In this document: positions 38,163-46,789 of the stretch, piece by piece
Layout of the letters: each line of letters begins with the position of its first letter
How positions within the stretch are numbered: position 1 is the first letter of the stretch
Assembly: GCA_003215655.1 (NCBI GenBank)
Contig: QCKB01000004.1
Location: 62,001 to 126,000, forward strand
Source of the DNA: Prochlorococcus sp. AG-409-J16
GTDB taxonomy: Bacteria > Cyanobacteriota > Cyanobacteriia > PCC-6307 > Cyanobiaceae
Direction: 5' to 3'
Length of the DNA: 64,000 nt
Position numbers and translations under genes: made by a program
The notes under the pieces: model-generated
What the model was told of the DNA's origin: nothing
What the model saw: the letters and a program-made list of their open reading frames with translations, nothing else
Database searches by the model: none

Positions 38163-38720
38163 ATGAAGATCCTCCTACCTCAGGCCTACCTAATCGGATT
38201 AATTGGCTTATTAATACTCATTGCTGTATTAGTAGGCCGACAATTACTAAAAGTTAGAAAAGATGAAATTGATTTCATTAAGTTAGAAAAAAGTGGGGCC
38301 GCGACTTCTAAGGAAGCCTCCGATCTCTATGAGCTAGCTTCAGTACAGTTACGAAAAAGGCTATACCCTCAAGCGGTCACATCGCTTCGTAAAGCTCTAA
38401 AAGGACTAAATGAAGAACCAAACGAAGCAAAGGCACTGATTGAAAATGCCTTAGGTTTTGCCTTGGCAGCACAGGATGACTTCAAAGGTGCAGTTAATCA
38501 TTACAAGGCAGCTATTAAGGCAAAAGAAGACTATCCAGTTGCACTAAATAATCTTGCATATGCTCAAGCTCAACTACTAAATTATGATGAAGCTTATGAG
38601 GTATATCAAAAAGTCTTAAAGATAGATCCTAACAACAAAACTGCTAGTAAACAGGTAAAAAAAATTATGAATAAGATGTCAGAAGTATCACCAGATAGAT
38701 CTAATAGCAGGGGTTTTTGA
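38163..38720 (+). CDS. Membrane-anchored TPR protein
   Basis: The 185-residue protein has one N-terminal membrane helix (about residues 8-26, YLIGLIGLLILIAVLVG) and then TPR units: ELASVQLRKRLYPQAVTSLR, NALGFALAAQDDFKGAVNHY and ALNNLAYAQAQLLNYDEAYE. This arrangement matches cyanobacterial TPR proteins, some of which assist photosystem assembly, but no specific identity can be given. It is 57 bases after rplT. Its last 33 bases overlap the end of the convergent gene. Confidence 0.85.
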   Translation: MKILLPQAYLIGLIGLLILIAVLVGRQLLKVRKDEIDFIKLEKSGAATSKEASDLYELASVQLRKRLYPQAVTSLRKALKGLNEEPNEAKALIENALGFALAAQDDFKGAVNHYKAAIKAKEDYPVALNNLAYAQAQLLNYDEAYEVYQKVLKIDPNNKTASKQVKKIMNKMSEVSPDRSNSRGF

Positions 38721-39308
38721 AATCTTTGATTGACAAATTTGTTTTAATTCTAATCTTCCACCAGGCTTAATAAAACTAGTAGATTCTAAACCAAGTAAAT
38801 TAATCCCCTGCAAACCCATAAAATAATCCCCAGGCTCTATACCTTCAATAAATTGATCAGATAAAAGAATTAAATCGAGCTGATCAGATTTAGCATTTAA
38901 ATTTCCCTGAATAGGAATTAATATATTCTCTATACTCATATTTCCCTCCAAATTAACCATCTGTCCTACAGGGTTAATTTTTAAAAAATTTATTGTCACT
39001 TCCAGATCATCGGATGTATTGCCAAACGACTTATAAGAACCACACCACTTACGAGACAAGTTTTCTGCTAGAGCTTGTGCTCTAGCAACAGGGTCAAAGT
39101 TCTCTACAGAGCCTTCAAGCTCTACTGGCTTAGGTTCATAGATAGAGTCCTTCAATAAAAGTTCTTCTAAATCATCCTCAGGCAAGATTGAATCCGAAGT
39201 CTCTTCAGAAAACTCTTGCGGAATGGAAACCTCACTTGCAATTGGCAGATCTACTGCTGGCAAAAAAGGCATAGAACCAATTAATGATGCAAACACGCTT
39301 AGACCCAT
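38688..39308 (-). CDS. Conserved cyanobacterial hypothetical protein, probably exported
   Basis: The 206-residue product has a short hydrophobic N-terminus (MGLSVFASLIGSMPFLPAV), an acidic linker rich in Glu and Asp, and then a domain starting at ALAENLSRKWCGSYKSF with repeated beta-like segments (LEVTINFLKINPVGQMVNL, GNMSIENILIPIQGNL). The W-C-G-x-Y motif recurs in several uncharacterised cyanobacterial proteins as I recall them. Function unknown. Its 3' end overlaps the TPR gene by 33 bases on the opposite strand, and its start is 63 bases from that of thiG. Confidence 0.75.
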   Translation of the reverse strand: MGLSVFASLIGSMPFLPAVDLPIASEVSIPQEFSEETSDSILPEDDLEELLLKDSIYEPKPVELEGSVENFDPVARAQALAENLSRKWCGSYKSFGNTSDDLEVTINFLKINPVGQMVNLEGNMSIENILIPIQGNLNAKSDQLDLILLSDQFIEGIEPGDYFMGLQGINLLGLESTSFIKPGGRLELKQICQSKISKTPAIRSIW

Positions 39309-39371
39309 TAGGGCTTCAGGGAATATCGAAATGGTGCTCCCAAAACCTCCACAACAATATTAAAAGTTCAG

Positions 39372-40175
39372 ATGCAAAAAACACATGACCCACTGACAAT
39401 AAGCAATCAATGCTTTCAAAACCGACTCATCACTGGCACTGGCAAGTATCCAAGCATGACAATCATGCAGGACTGCCTTATAAGCTCAAAATGCGAAATA
39501 GTGACGGTTGCGGTTAGACGAATACAAGCTAGTGAATCAGGTCATGAAGGACTAATGCAACATATCGATTGGTCAAAATTTCTGATGCTTCCTAACACTG
39601 CAGGATGCTCTAACGCAGAAGAAGCCATTCGTGTTGCAAGGCTTGGCAGAGAGCTAACTAAACTTGCTGGGCAAGAAGACAACAACTTTGTAAAACTAGA
39701 AGTAATTCCAGATAGCGTTAATCTCCTGCCTGATCCCTTGGGCACACTTCAAGCAGCCGAGCAAATGATAAAAGAGGGGTTCAATGTGCTCCCATATATA
39801 AATGCAGATCCATTATTAGCAAAACGACTTGAAGAAATTGGATGCTCAACCGTCATGCCTCTTGGTTCTCCGATTGGATCTGGGCAAGGACTTCAGAATG
39901 CAGCGAATATTTCCATAATTATTGAAAACGCAAAAATTCCTGTCGTAATCGATGCTGGAATTGGAGTCCCCAGTGAAGCTGCACAAGCAATGGAAATGGG
40001 CGCAGATGCTGTTCTAGTGAATAGTGCAATTGCTCTAGCCAAGGATCCCGGATTAATGGCAGAAGCAATGTATAAAGCCGTAGCCGCAGGTAGAAAAGCA
40101 TTTTTAGCTGGGCGAATCCCTAAGCGGAATCATGCATCGCCAAGCTCACCCTTAAAAGGGCTAGTGAAGGACTAA
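39372..40175 (+). CDS. thiG: Thiazole synthase
   Basis: ThiG builds the thiazole phosphate of thiamin from deoxyxylulose phosphate, dehydroglycine and ThiS thiocarboxylate. The motifs are [11 protein letters not shown] at residues 19-27, [20 protein letters not shown], and the Schiff-base lysine Lys108 in [27 protein letters not shown] and PVIDAGIG-like [20 protein letters not shown] form later barrel strands. 267 residues, full length. ThiS and ThiO are not adjacent. thiL, another thiamin gene, lies at 59.7 kb. Confidence 0.96.
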   Translation: MQKTHDPLTISNQCFQNRLITGTGKYPSMTIMQDCLISSKCEIVTVAVRRIQASESGHEGLMQHIDWSKFLMLPNTAGCSNAEEAIRVARLGRELTKLAGQEDNNFVKLEVIPDSVNLLPDPLGTLQAAEQMIKEGFNVLPYINADPLLAKRLEEIGCSTVMPLGSPIGSGQGLQNAANISIIIENAKIPVVIDAGIGVPSEAAQAMEMGADAVLVNSAIALAKDPGLMAEAMYKAVAAGRKAFLAGRIPKRNHASPSSPLKGLVKD

Positions 40176-40251
40176 TACGCATAAAGGAAAGTAACGGAAA
40201 TTGCCGACTGTGCCTTTAAGTCCATAAGGTCCGCCGAGATGAATTAATTCA

Positions 40252-40419
40252 ATGTCAGTAACTAAAGAAGAAGGTGGAAGATTAAATGCTTTTGCAAAAG
40301 AACCGAAAATTGAGGTCCTCAAAGGAGAAAGCATTAATAGCAATAAGTCTTGGCTAATAACTATTATTGGGATAGTCGTTCTAGTTGGCTGCATTGCTAT
40401 CGCCGTTGGGATAAGCTGA
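40252..40419 (+). CDS. Small Psb34-like photosystem II assembly protein
   Basis: A 55-codon frame runs from ATG to TGA and encodes an N-terminal soluble arm with EEGGRLNAFAKEPKIEV and one C-terminal membrane helix (about residues 34-53, LITIIGIVVLVGCIAIAVG). The G-G-R-L-N-x-F-A-x-E-P arm plus a single helix is, from memory, the pattern of Psb34, a small protein bound to CP47 during PSII assembly that resembles high-light-inducible proteins. Identity is by pattern only; an Hli-like protein of another kind is the main alternative. It lies 76 bases after thiG and 58 before the sqdB start. Confidence 0.72.
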   Translation: MSVTKEEGGRLNAFAKEPKIEVLKGESINSNKSWLITIIGIVVLVGCIAIAVGIS

Positions 40420-40464
40420 AAAGCCTGTACTAGCTTGCGCAAATGAGCGGCTTGCTCTTTTCTG

Positions 40465-40470
40465 AAGGAG
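40465..40470 (+). promoter_or_regulatory. Ribosome-binding site deciding the sqdB start
   Basis: AAGGAG lies seven bases before the TTG at 40478 but only one base before the earlier in-frame TTG at 40472, so the later TTG is the better start. Confidence 0.6.
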
Positions 40471-40477
40471 TTTGAGG

Positions 40478-41674
40478 TTGAAAATTCTTGTTCTTGGTGG
40501 AGATGGGTTCTGCGGATGGCCTTGTGCAGTAAACCTTGCTGACGTTGGGCACGACGTTCTGATCGTGGACAACCTGAGTCGAAGAAAAATAGATATCGAT
40601 CTCGAGGTGAATTCCCTTACCCCAATCGCAAGCATTGGAGAAAGGCTCAAAGCTTGGAATGCAATAGGGAAAAAGCCATTACGTTTCAAGCAACTTGATA
40701 TCGCTCACCAATATCAACGACTACTAGATCTACTTTTAGAAGAAAAGCCTGATTCAGTTGTCCATTTTGCTGAGCAAAGAGCTGCTCCATATTCAATGAA
40801 AACAAGCTCAACGAAGAGATATACCGTCGATAACAATGTCAATGGAACTCATAACCTTTTAGCAGCAATAGTTGAAAGCAATCTAGACATTCATATTGTC
40901 CATTTAGGGACTATGGGTGTATATGGATATGGTTCCCATAGGGGAGCGACTATCCCTGAGGGATATCTAAAAGTAGAGGTCCCGCAACCAGATGGAAGTC
41001 GATTTGAAGAAGAAATTCTGCACCCAGCAAGCCCAGGAAGTGTGTATCACATGACCAAAACCCTGGATCAGTTACTCTTCCTGTATTACAACAAAAATGA
41101 CAATATACGAATCACAGATCTACATCAAGGAATTGTATGGGGAACTAATACAGAGGCAACTAATAGAGATATAAAACTGACAAACAGATTTGACTATGAC
41201 GGAGACTATGGAACAGTCCTTAATCGTTTTCTAATGCAAGCAGCAATTGGTTATCCGCTAACAGTGCATGGAACAGGAGGTCAAACTAGAGCTTTTATTC
41301 ATATTCAAGACTCAGTTAAATGTGTTCAACTCGCGCTAGAAAACCCACCATCAAAAGGAGAACGAGTCAAAATCTTTAACCAAATGACAGAGAGTCATCA
41401 AGTGGGTGAACTTGCTAAAAAAGTAGCTAATTTAACTGGGGCAAAAATAAACTATCTTCCCAATCCCCGAAATGAAGCTGTAGAAAACGATTTAATTGTA
41501 GATAATCGTTGCTTTATTGAATTAGGCCTGAAACCAACAACTCTTGATGATGGATTACTTTCTGAAGTAGTAGATGTTGCTAAACGCTGGTCTGATAGAT
41601 GTGATAAAAACCGAATCCCATGTATTTCAGCTTGGACATCAAAACAGGCAAAAGCTATCAAAAAAGGTTCTTGA
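40478..41674 (+). CDS. sqdB: UDP-sulfoquinovose synthase
   Basis: SqdB makes UDP-sulfoquinovose from UDP-glucose and sulfite for the thylakoid sulfolipid SQDG. The NAD-binding loop is VLGGDGFCGWPCAVNLADVG at the N-terminus. The family-specific HFAEQRAAPYSM, HLGTMGVYGYG and the Tyr-x3-Lys in VYHMTKTLDQLL follow. The frame is open from a TTG at 40472; I prefer the TTG at 40478 because of the spacing from AAGGAG, giving a product of 398 residues beginning M-K-I-L-V. Sulfolipids let this group save phosphate in poor waters. sqdX follows after 39 bases. Confidence 0.96.
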   Translation: MKILVLGGDGFCGWPCAVNLADVGHDVLIVDNLSRRKIDIDLEVNSLTPIASIGERLKAWNAIGKKPLRFKQLDIAHQYQRLLDLLLEEKPDSVVHFAEQRAAPYSMKTSSTKRYTVDNNVNGTHNLLAAIVESNLDIHIVHLGTMGVYGYGSHRGATIPEGYLKVEVPQPDGSRFEEEILHPASPGSVYHMTKTLDQLLFLYYNKNDNIRITDLHQGIVWGTNTEATNRDIKLTNRFDYDGDYGTVLNRFLMQAAIGYPLTVHGTGGQTRAFIHIQDSVKCVQLALENPPSKGERVKIFNQMTESHQVGELAKKVANLTGAKINYLPNPRNEAVENDLIVDNRCFIELGLKPTTLDDGLLSEVVDVAKRWSDRCDKNRIPCISAWTSKQAKAIKKGS

Positions 41675-41713
41675 AAATAAAATCTATAAAATCCTTATTT
41701 CCGATATAAGCAA

Positions 41714-42859
41714 GTGAAAATAGCTTTTTTCACCGAAACATTCCTTCCAAAAGTAGATGGGATAGTTACTCGGCTTACAAAAACTATTCCTCATCTTATT
41801 GATGCCAGTGATGAAGTTATGGTTTTCTGTCCAGAAGGCGGGCCAAGTAATTACATGGGGGCAAAAGTAATAGGAGTGCCAGCAATGCCATTACCCCTAT
41901 ATCCAGAATTAAAACTTGGATTGCCTGGACCAGCTGTTTCCGAAGCACTAGAAGATTTTCAACCAGATCTAATACACGTAGTGAATCCTGCAGTACTTGG
42001 TTTAGGTGGAATATGGTTAGCAAAAACAAATAACATAGCTCTCATAGCTAGTTATCACACGCATCTTCCGAAATATCTTGAACACTACGGAATGGGAATG
42101 CTAGAACCACTTTTATGGGAAATGCTTAAAGCCGCACATAATCAAGCATTGCTGAATTTATGTACATCAACTGCAATGGTCAAGGAACTAAGCATTAAGG
42201 GGATTCAACACACAAAACTTTGGCAAAGAGGAGTTGATACAGAAACCTTTCGCCCAGAATTACGAAATGATGTAATGAGAAAACGCCTTTTAGGTAAGCA
42301 TGATGATCAAGGATCTCTTCTGATCTATGTAGGAAGACTTTCAGCAGAAAAGCAAATTGAAAGAATCAAACCTGTTCTGGAAGCAATGCCAGAAACCCGG
42401 CTTGCTCTGGTAGGGGATGGACCTCATAGGCAACAACTTGAAAAAACTTTTGAAAATACAGCGACAACTTTCGTTGGCTATCTAAGTGGACAAGAATTAG
42501 CTAGTGCTTATGCAAGCGGAGATGCCTTTCTGTTTCCATCCAGCACGGAAACCTTAGGTCTTGTACTTCTAGAAGCAATGGCTGCAGGATGTCCTGTCGT
42601 TGGCGCTAATAAAGGTGGCATCCCTGACATAATTACAGATGGTAAAAATGGTTGTCTTTACAATCCAGATGGCAATGATGAAGGGGCTGAAAGCCTAATA
42701 AACGCAACGAAACGAATTTTAGGTAACGACTTAGAACGCCAAACAATGCGTAATGCAGCAAGAGAAGAAGCTGAGCGCTGGGGATGGGACAAGGCAACTC
42801 ATCAATTAAGGCAGTATTACCAAAAAGTATTAACCGAAGCAGAAACAATTGCTGCTTAA
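41714..42859 (+). CDS. sqdX: Sulfoquinovosyltransferase, GT4 family
   Basis: SqdX transfers sulfoquinovose from UDP-sulfoquinovose to diacylglycerol. The 381-residue GT-B enzyme starts with a GTG (M-K-I-A-F-F-T-E-T-F-L-P-K-V-D-G), the typical GT4 N-terminus of this subfamily. It has SYHTHLPKYLEHYG, LIYVGRLSAEKQIE, and the EX7E motif in TETLGLVLLEAMAAG. Pairing with sqdB directly upstream makes the assignment strong. Confidence 0.95.
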   Translation: MKIAFFTETFLPKVDGIVTRLTKTIPHLIDASDEVMVFCPEGGPSNYMGAKVIGVPAMPLPLYPELKLGLPGPAVSEALEDFQPDLIHVVNPAVLGLGGIWLAKTNNIALIASYHTHLPKYLEHYGMGMLEPLLWEMLKAAHNQALLNLCTSTAMVKELSIKGIQHTKLWQRGVDTETFRPELRNDVMRKRLLGKHDDQGSLLIYVGRLSAEKQIERIKPVLEAMPETRLALVGDGPHRQQLEKTFENTATTFVGYLSGQELASAYASGDAFLFPSSTETLGLVLLEAMAAGCPVVGANKGGIPDIITDGKNGCLYNPDGNDEGAESLINATKRILGNDLERQTMRNAAREEAERWGWDKATHQLRQYYQKVLTEAETIAA

Positions 42860-42886
42860 CTCTTAAGAAAGTAACCCTTTATAAAT

Positions 42887-44689
42887 TCAAATAGAGTCAA
42901 TAGTTTTCCAAGCCTCAAGAACCTGACGCGCCATGGGCAAGGCGTGAACAGAACCACCTCCAGGAGTATTTTGAGCGAACGCAACTACAACAATCTGTCC
43001 GGAATCATAAGGAGCAAAACATGCAAACCAAGCATGATCTCTCCCTCCACTACTGTCCTCTGCTGTTCCTGACTTTCCCGCAACTGGTGGTAAATGAGGC
43101 AAATTAAGAGGAGCCCCTGTCCCGTACTCAACCACCTTTCTAAGACCACGTCTTAACGTCTCCAAAGTGGTTTCTTTCATGTTTACCTTGGTGCGATATT
43201 TACTTGATGACCAATCAATACCGCCATCAACCAAATGCGGTGTAACCAAATAACCACCATTAGCAAAAACTGCATAAGCCCTTGCCAATTGCAAAGGAGT
43301 TATCAAAACAACTGATTGACCAATCGAAGCGCTGGCAATATCTTCTGGGATCCAAGGAGTCGTTCCAGGTTCAGCCCAGCCCCGACCTTTTTCAGCCCAT
43401 TCCTGATGGCCTACTAAACCTTTGCTCTCTTCATAGCCAATTTCAATCCCAGTTAGAGCATCAAAGCCTAATTCTTTAGCCGCAGCGTACAAAGCATTAG
43501 AACCTACTCCTACTCCAATTTGATAAAAGAAAGTATTACTTGAAAAACTTAAAGCATCTTCATATCCAATTTTTCCAAAGCCTCTACGGTTGTATTCAGG
43601 AAAACAATGCCCCCCATAAGTAATACACCCTTGAGTCTTTAAAAGAATATTAGGAGGAAATTTACCCGTTTCCATTCCTGCCATTGCCGTTACAGGCTTC
43701 CATGTACTACCAGGGTCGTATGCATTTAACGCTCTATTAAAAAGAGGTTTGCGTGAAGACGCAAAAAGCTGATCGTATTCTTTTTGAGTTGTAAATGCCC
43801 TAGAAAAGAAATTAGGATTAAATACAGGCTTACTTGCCATTGCAAGCACTGCCCCTGTATTTGGATTAAGAGCAACAATTGCACCAGCAGACTTGTTAGA
43901 TAAAGCTTTTTCTGCAGCAATTTGCAACTTAAGATCAATAGTTAATGCAAGATCCTTCCCTGGAACAGACTGTTTCTGACCAAGACTTCGTTGCACAGTT
44001 CCTAATGCATTCACCTCAAGCATCTGACCTCCCCATTCACCACGAAGATGCTCTTCAAATGCAGCTTCTACTCCAATTCGACCAATGCGGTCCTGAAGCT
44101 TATACCCCCTTTTAGAAAGTATTTCATACTCATTTTTTGTAATGGGCTGGGTATATCCCAAAACATGAGCAGCCAAAGTTCCATATGGGTACTGACGAAG
44201 AACATCTCCATCAACTTGAGCACCTTTCAAAAGAGTGGCATTTTCTTTAAAACGCAATACTTGCTGGCTTGTGAGATCAGTGGCAAGAATTACTCGATAA
44301 ACCGTTTCAGAAGGAGGTTGATTAAAACGAACATCCAAAACTTCTTTGGAAATATTCAAAAGTTCTGACAACCTATCTCTAAGAGCTGGCCAACTATCTT
44401 TAGTGACCAACCTAGGTTGTAAGTATAAATTATAAGAAATTTTGTTAGTCGCAAGAGTTTCTCCATTCCTAGCCAAAAGGCGACCACGCATAGGCGAACG
44501 CGCTACTAAACGTATACGATTTTCCTCCGCTAAATTCTTATAACGAGAACCCTGAATAATTTGCAACCAAAAAAGACGTATTGCCATTGTACTGGAGCAA
44601 ATTAAAATCAAACTAAACAGCAATCTAGGCTGATAGTTAACCCCAGAATTACGTCTATTTAGATTCCTAATAGGTGCATTCTCTGCCAT
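42887..44689 (-). CDS. mrdA: Penicillin-binding protein 2
   Basis: PBP2 is the monofunctional transpeptidase of lateral-wall synthesis. There is one N-terminal membrane helix (about 22-43), a dimerisation/pedestal domain (about 60-240), and a transpeptidase domain with the S-x-x-K motif at Ser328-Thr-Trp-Lys331 (DPGSTWKPV), an S-x-N motif in SFSSNTFF and KSGTAED near the C-terminus. The length of 600 is normal. It lies four bases after the unknown gene 44694-45083 and probably in one transcript with it. Confidence 0.95.
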   Translation of the reverse strand: MAENAPIRNLNRRNSGVNYQPRLLFSLILICSSTMAIRLFWLQIIQGSRYKNLAEENRIRLVARSPMRGRLLARNGETLATNKISYNLYLQPRLVTKDSWPALRDRLSELLNISKEVLDVRFNQPPSETVYRVILATDLTSQQVLRFKENATLLKGAQVDGDVLRQYPYGTLAAHVLGYTQPITKNEYEILSKRGYKLQDRIGRIGVEAAFEEHLRGEWGGQMLEVNALGTVQRSLGQKQSVPGKDLALTIDLKLQIAAEKALSNKSAGAIVALNPNTGAVLAMASKPVFNPNFFSRAFTTQKEYDQLFASSRKPLFNRALNAYDPGSTWKPVTAMAGMETGKFPPNILLKTQGCITYGGHCFPEYNRRGFGKIGYEDALSFSSNTFFYQIGVGVGSNALYAAAKELGFDALTGIEIGYEESKGLVGHQEWAEKGRGWAEPGTTPWIPEDIASASIGQSVVLITPLQLARAYAVFANGGYLVTPHLVDGGIDWSSSKYRTKVNMKETTLETLRRGLRKVVEYGTGAPLNLPHLPPVAGKSGTAEDSSGGRDHAWFACFAPYDSGQIVVVAFAQNTPGGGSVHALPMARQVLEAWKTIDSI

Positions 44690-44693
44690 CTAT

Positions 44694-45083
44694 TTACTCT
44701 GATAGATTTATGTCAGAATCCGATTCATTATCGCCAAAATATCTATTCAGAGCATCAATATTCTTCTCAATTCGAATCAATACATGTCGCAATTCATCAT
44801 CATCTTTATTCGAAGACTGAGAAGATTCATCTGAAACATCAACCTTAACTGACATAACTGGGTTTCCCAAGCCTGGACTAACTTGATCTAATTTCTCTCT
44901 CAAAGAACTCGCCGAAGACTCACCTTCTGATCGAAGCTCCTGAAATGGGTCGCTCGATTCAGTGAAAACCTCGAATAATTTGCCAACGCCTCCTTTCCGA
45001 GCCCGCTCAACGATGGCCAAACCAACAGGCAACAAATCCTGCATAAAGGCAAGACGAATGTTATCTAAAGGTTCTTCAGCCAT
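44694..45083 (-). CDS. Conserved cyanobacterial hypothetical protein
   Basis: The 129-residue acidic protein starts EEPLDNIRLAFMQDLLPVG, then has a basic stretch VERARKGGVGKLFEVF and a low-complexity acidic/Ser-rich middle, and ends with a likely helix (ELRHVLIRIEKNIDALNRYF). No known domain is apparent. It stands between 45098-45709 and mrdA with gaps of 14 and 4 bases, so a link to cell-wall or envelope work is possible but unproven. Confidence 0.8.
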   Translation of the reverse strand: MAEEPLDNIRLAFMQDLLPVGLAIVERARKGGVGKLFEVFTESSDPFQELRSEGESSASSLREKLDQVSPGLGNPVMSVKVDVSDESSQSSNKDDDELRHVLIRIEKNIDALNRYFGDNESDSDINLSE

Positions 45084-45097
45084 ATCAACATTTAAAT

Positions 45098-45709
45098 CTA
45101 CCTAATCCCAGTCTGCTGAGATGGAACCAAAAAAGTAGGACAAGTGCTATTTGAGGCACCCATTGACCAACCAAAGAAACCTGAAAATACAACTAATGCA
45201 GCCATAGGAGCAACAGCCTTATGAGTCGCCTCCATACCTAGCCATTCCTTCCATAAACGCCAAAAATGATCGCGTTCAAATCTCTTTCGTTCCTTTTCCT
45301 CCTCCTGTGACCTGCGTTTAAATGACTTTTCAACCCAACGTTCAAAAGCTCTCTTTTTCGTCACTGCCATCTTTCTCTCAACCTCAAGCAACTGTCCCGA
45401 AGTCAGCTCTGGATGAAATGTGCCTATCAATTCAAGACTTTTCAAAAACATTTCAACTGAAGCATCTTTTAAAGTCCTTTGTTCTGGATCTAAAAAAGTC
45501 CAATCAATTTCCGGATAAAAACGACTTCTATTGAGAATAATCTGATCTTCTCCTAGTTGGCCAGGCTCACGCAGCCAACGATCAGTATTGCTATCAAACC
45601 TCCGCCAGTAAAGAAAAGGGTTTATATAGACGGTCTTTCCAGACAGCTGAATACTGTCTTGCTGCAACCTGCGTTGCAAATTCACATCCTGCTGTTGAGA
45701 TACAACCAC
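45098..45709 (-). CDS. Conserved cyanobacterial membrane protein of unknown function
   Basis: The 203-residue product has a soluble N-terminal part with TVYINPFLYWRRFDSNTDRW, a long charged helix (about residues 110-160, rich in Lys, Arg and Glu, with a possible coiled coil) and a C-terminal membrane helix around AVAPMAALVVFSGFFGWSMG. I do not recognise the family. It is the first of three closely spaced leftward genes ending with mrdA. Confidence 0.78.
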   Translation of the reverse strand: MVVSQQQDVNLQRRLQQDSIQLSGKTVYINPFLYWRRFDSNTDRWLREPGQLGEDQIILNRSRFYPEIDWTFLDPEQRTLKDASVEMFLKSLELIGTFHPELTSGQLLEVERKMAVTKKRAFERWVEKSFKRRSQEEEKERKRFERDHFWRLWKEWLGMEATHKAVAPMAALVVFSGFFGWSMGASNSTCPTFLVPSQQTGIR

Positions 45710-45837
45710 TGCGCATAAAGCTAGTGGCCCAGATTATCTAAATAACGAGTAAGAATCCAGCCCTGAAAAAACAAAATTAATTTATAAAGCAAAGAAAACA
45801 AAACCGATAAGAGAAAAATAAAGGTGATGTAGAGAAA

Positions 45838-46725
45838 TTATCTAAGAGATTTGCACCAAGCACCTTCTGCACTATTCAACCATTTTGAAATTGATATTTC
45901 ACCTAGTTTAAAAGCTTTTTTCCAGCTTAAACATGCCCCTTTCGTATCACCTATCTCATATTTAAGATCAGCAATTCTATACATCAAAGAGGAAGACTTA
46001 GGTTCTAATTTAGTAGCTATCGTATAATCATTAAGAGCCCCTTGCTTATCATATTTAGCATACCTTACATCGCCTCGATTAATGTATATCCGTGAATCAT
46101 TAGGATTAAGTCTTATTGCTCTGGAATAATCCTTTATTGCAGCATTTGAATCACCAAGTTCATATTTTAAATTTCCTCGATTATTAAAAGCCAAGCTAGA
46201 ATTAGGATTTATAAATATCATCTTGCTGTAATCTTTTATAGCCTCTTTCTTTTGCCCTATTTTTATAAGTGCGTAAGCACGCTTTTGAAATGCATAAAAG
46301 TCTTCCTGATTTAAATCTAAAACAGTATTATAATCTAAAATTGCTTCCTTATAATTTTCTATCACAATAAAAGCATTTCCTCGATTGAAATATGCGTCTA
46401 TGTAATTAGGGTTAACTTTAATTGCTTGAGTATAATCAGAAATTGCATTTCTATATTCTCCTAACTCATATCTAATAACGCCACGATTACTGTAATATAA
46501 TGGGTTGCTTGGATCTATTTTAATTGCATTATTATATGCCTCAATAGCTGCATAAATCTCTCCAGTTTTTCTCTTATTAGTAGCTTCTCTGTGGTATTGA
46601 TCAGATTCATTTGAATAAGAGCTTGATGTAAAAATAAAATAATTTAGAAAAATAAAAAATGATAAAAGAAAGAAAGGATATTTACGCAAATATGATGATT
46701 TACCTATAGAGTATAAAGTGTTCAT
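45838..46725 (-). CDS. TPR-repeat protein, exported or membrane anchored
   Basis: The N-terminus has a single hydrophobic segment (about residues 15-37, rich in Phe and Leu). It is followed by about seven TPR units, each about 34 residues, with the recurring pattern NRG-x-x-x-Y-E-L-G (for example SNRGVIRYELGEYRNAISDY and NNRGNLKYELGDSNAAIKDY). The last unit ends with GACLSWKKAFKLG. TPR proteins are protein-binding scaffolds, and the partner cannot be named. The gene is more AT-rich than guaA beside it and stands alone between two gaps of 128 and 64 bases. Confidence 0.85.
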   Translation of the reverse strand: MNTLYSIGKSSYLRKYPFFLLSFFIFLNYFIFTSSSYSNESDQYHREATNKRKTGEIYAAIEAYNNAIKIDPSNPLYYSNRGVIRYELGEYRNAISDYTQAIKVNPNYIDAYFNRGNAFIVIENYKEAILDYNTVLDLNQEDFYAFQKRAYALIKIGQKKEAIKDYSKMIFINPNSSLAFNNRGNLKYELGDSNAAIKDYSRAIRLNPNDSRIYINRGDVRYAKYDKQGALNDYTIATKLEPKSSSLMYRIADLKYEIGDTKGACLSWKKAFKLGEISISKWLNSAEGAWCKSLR

Positions 46726-46789
46726 GATTAATTCTTAAATTCAAACTTAAGTTAGAGTCTAGGTAAAGGTAAGTTTACTTAATCAAATC

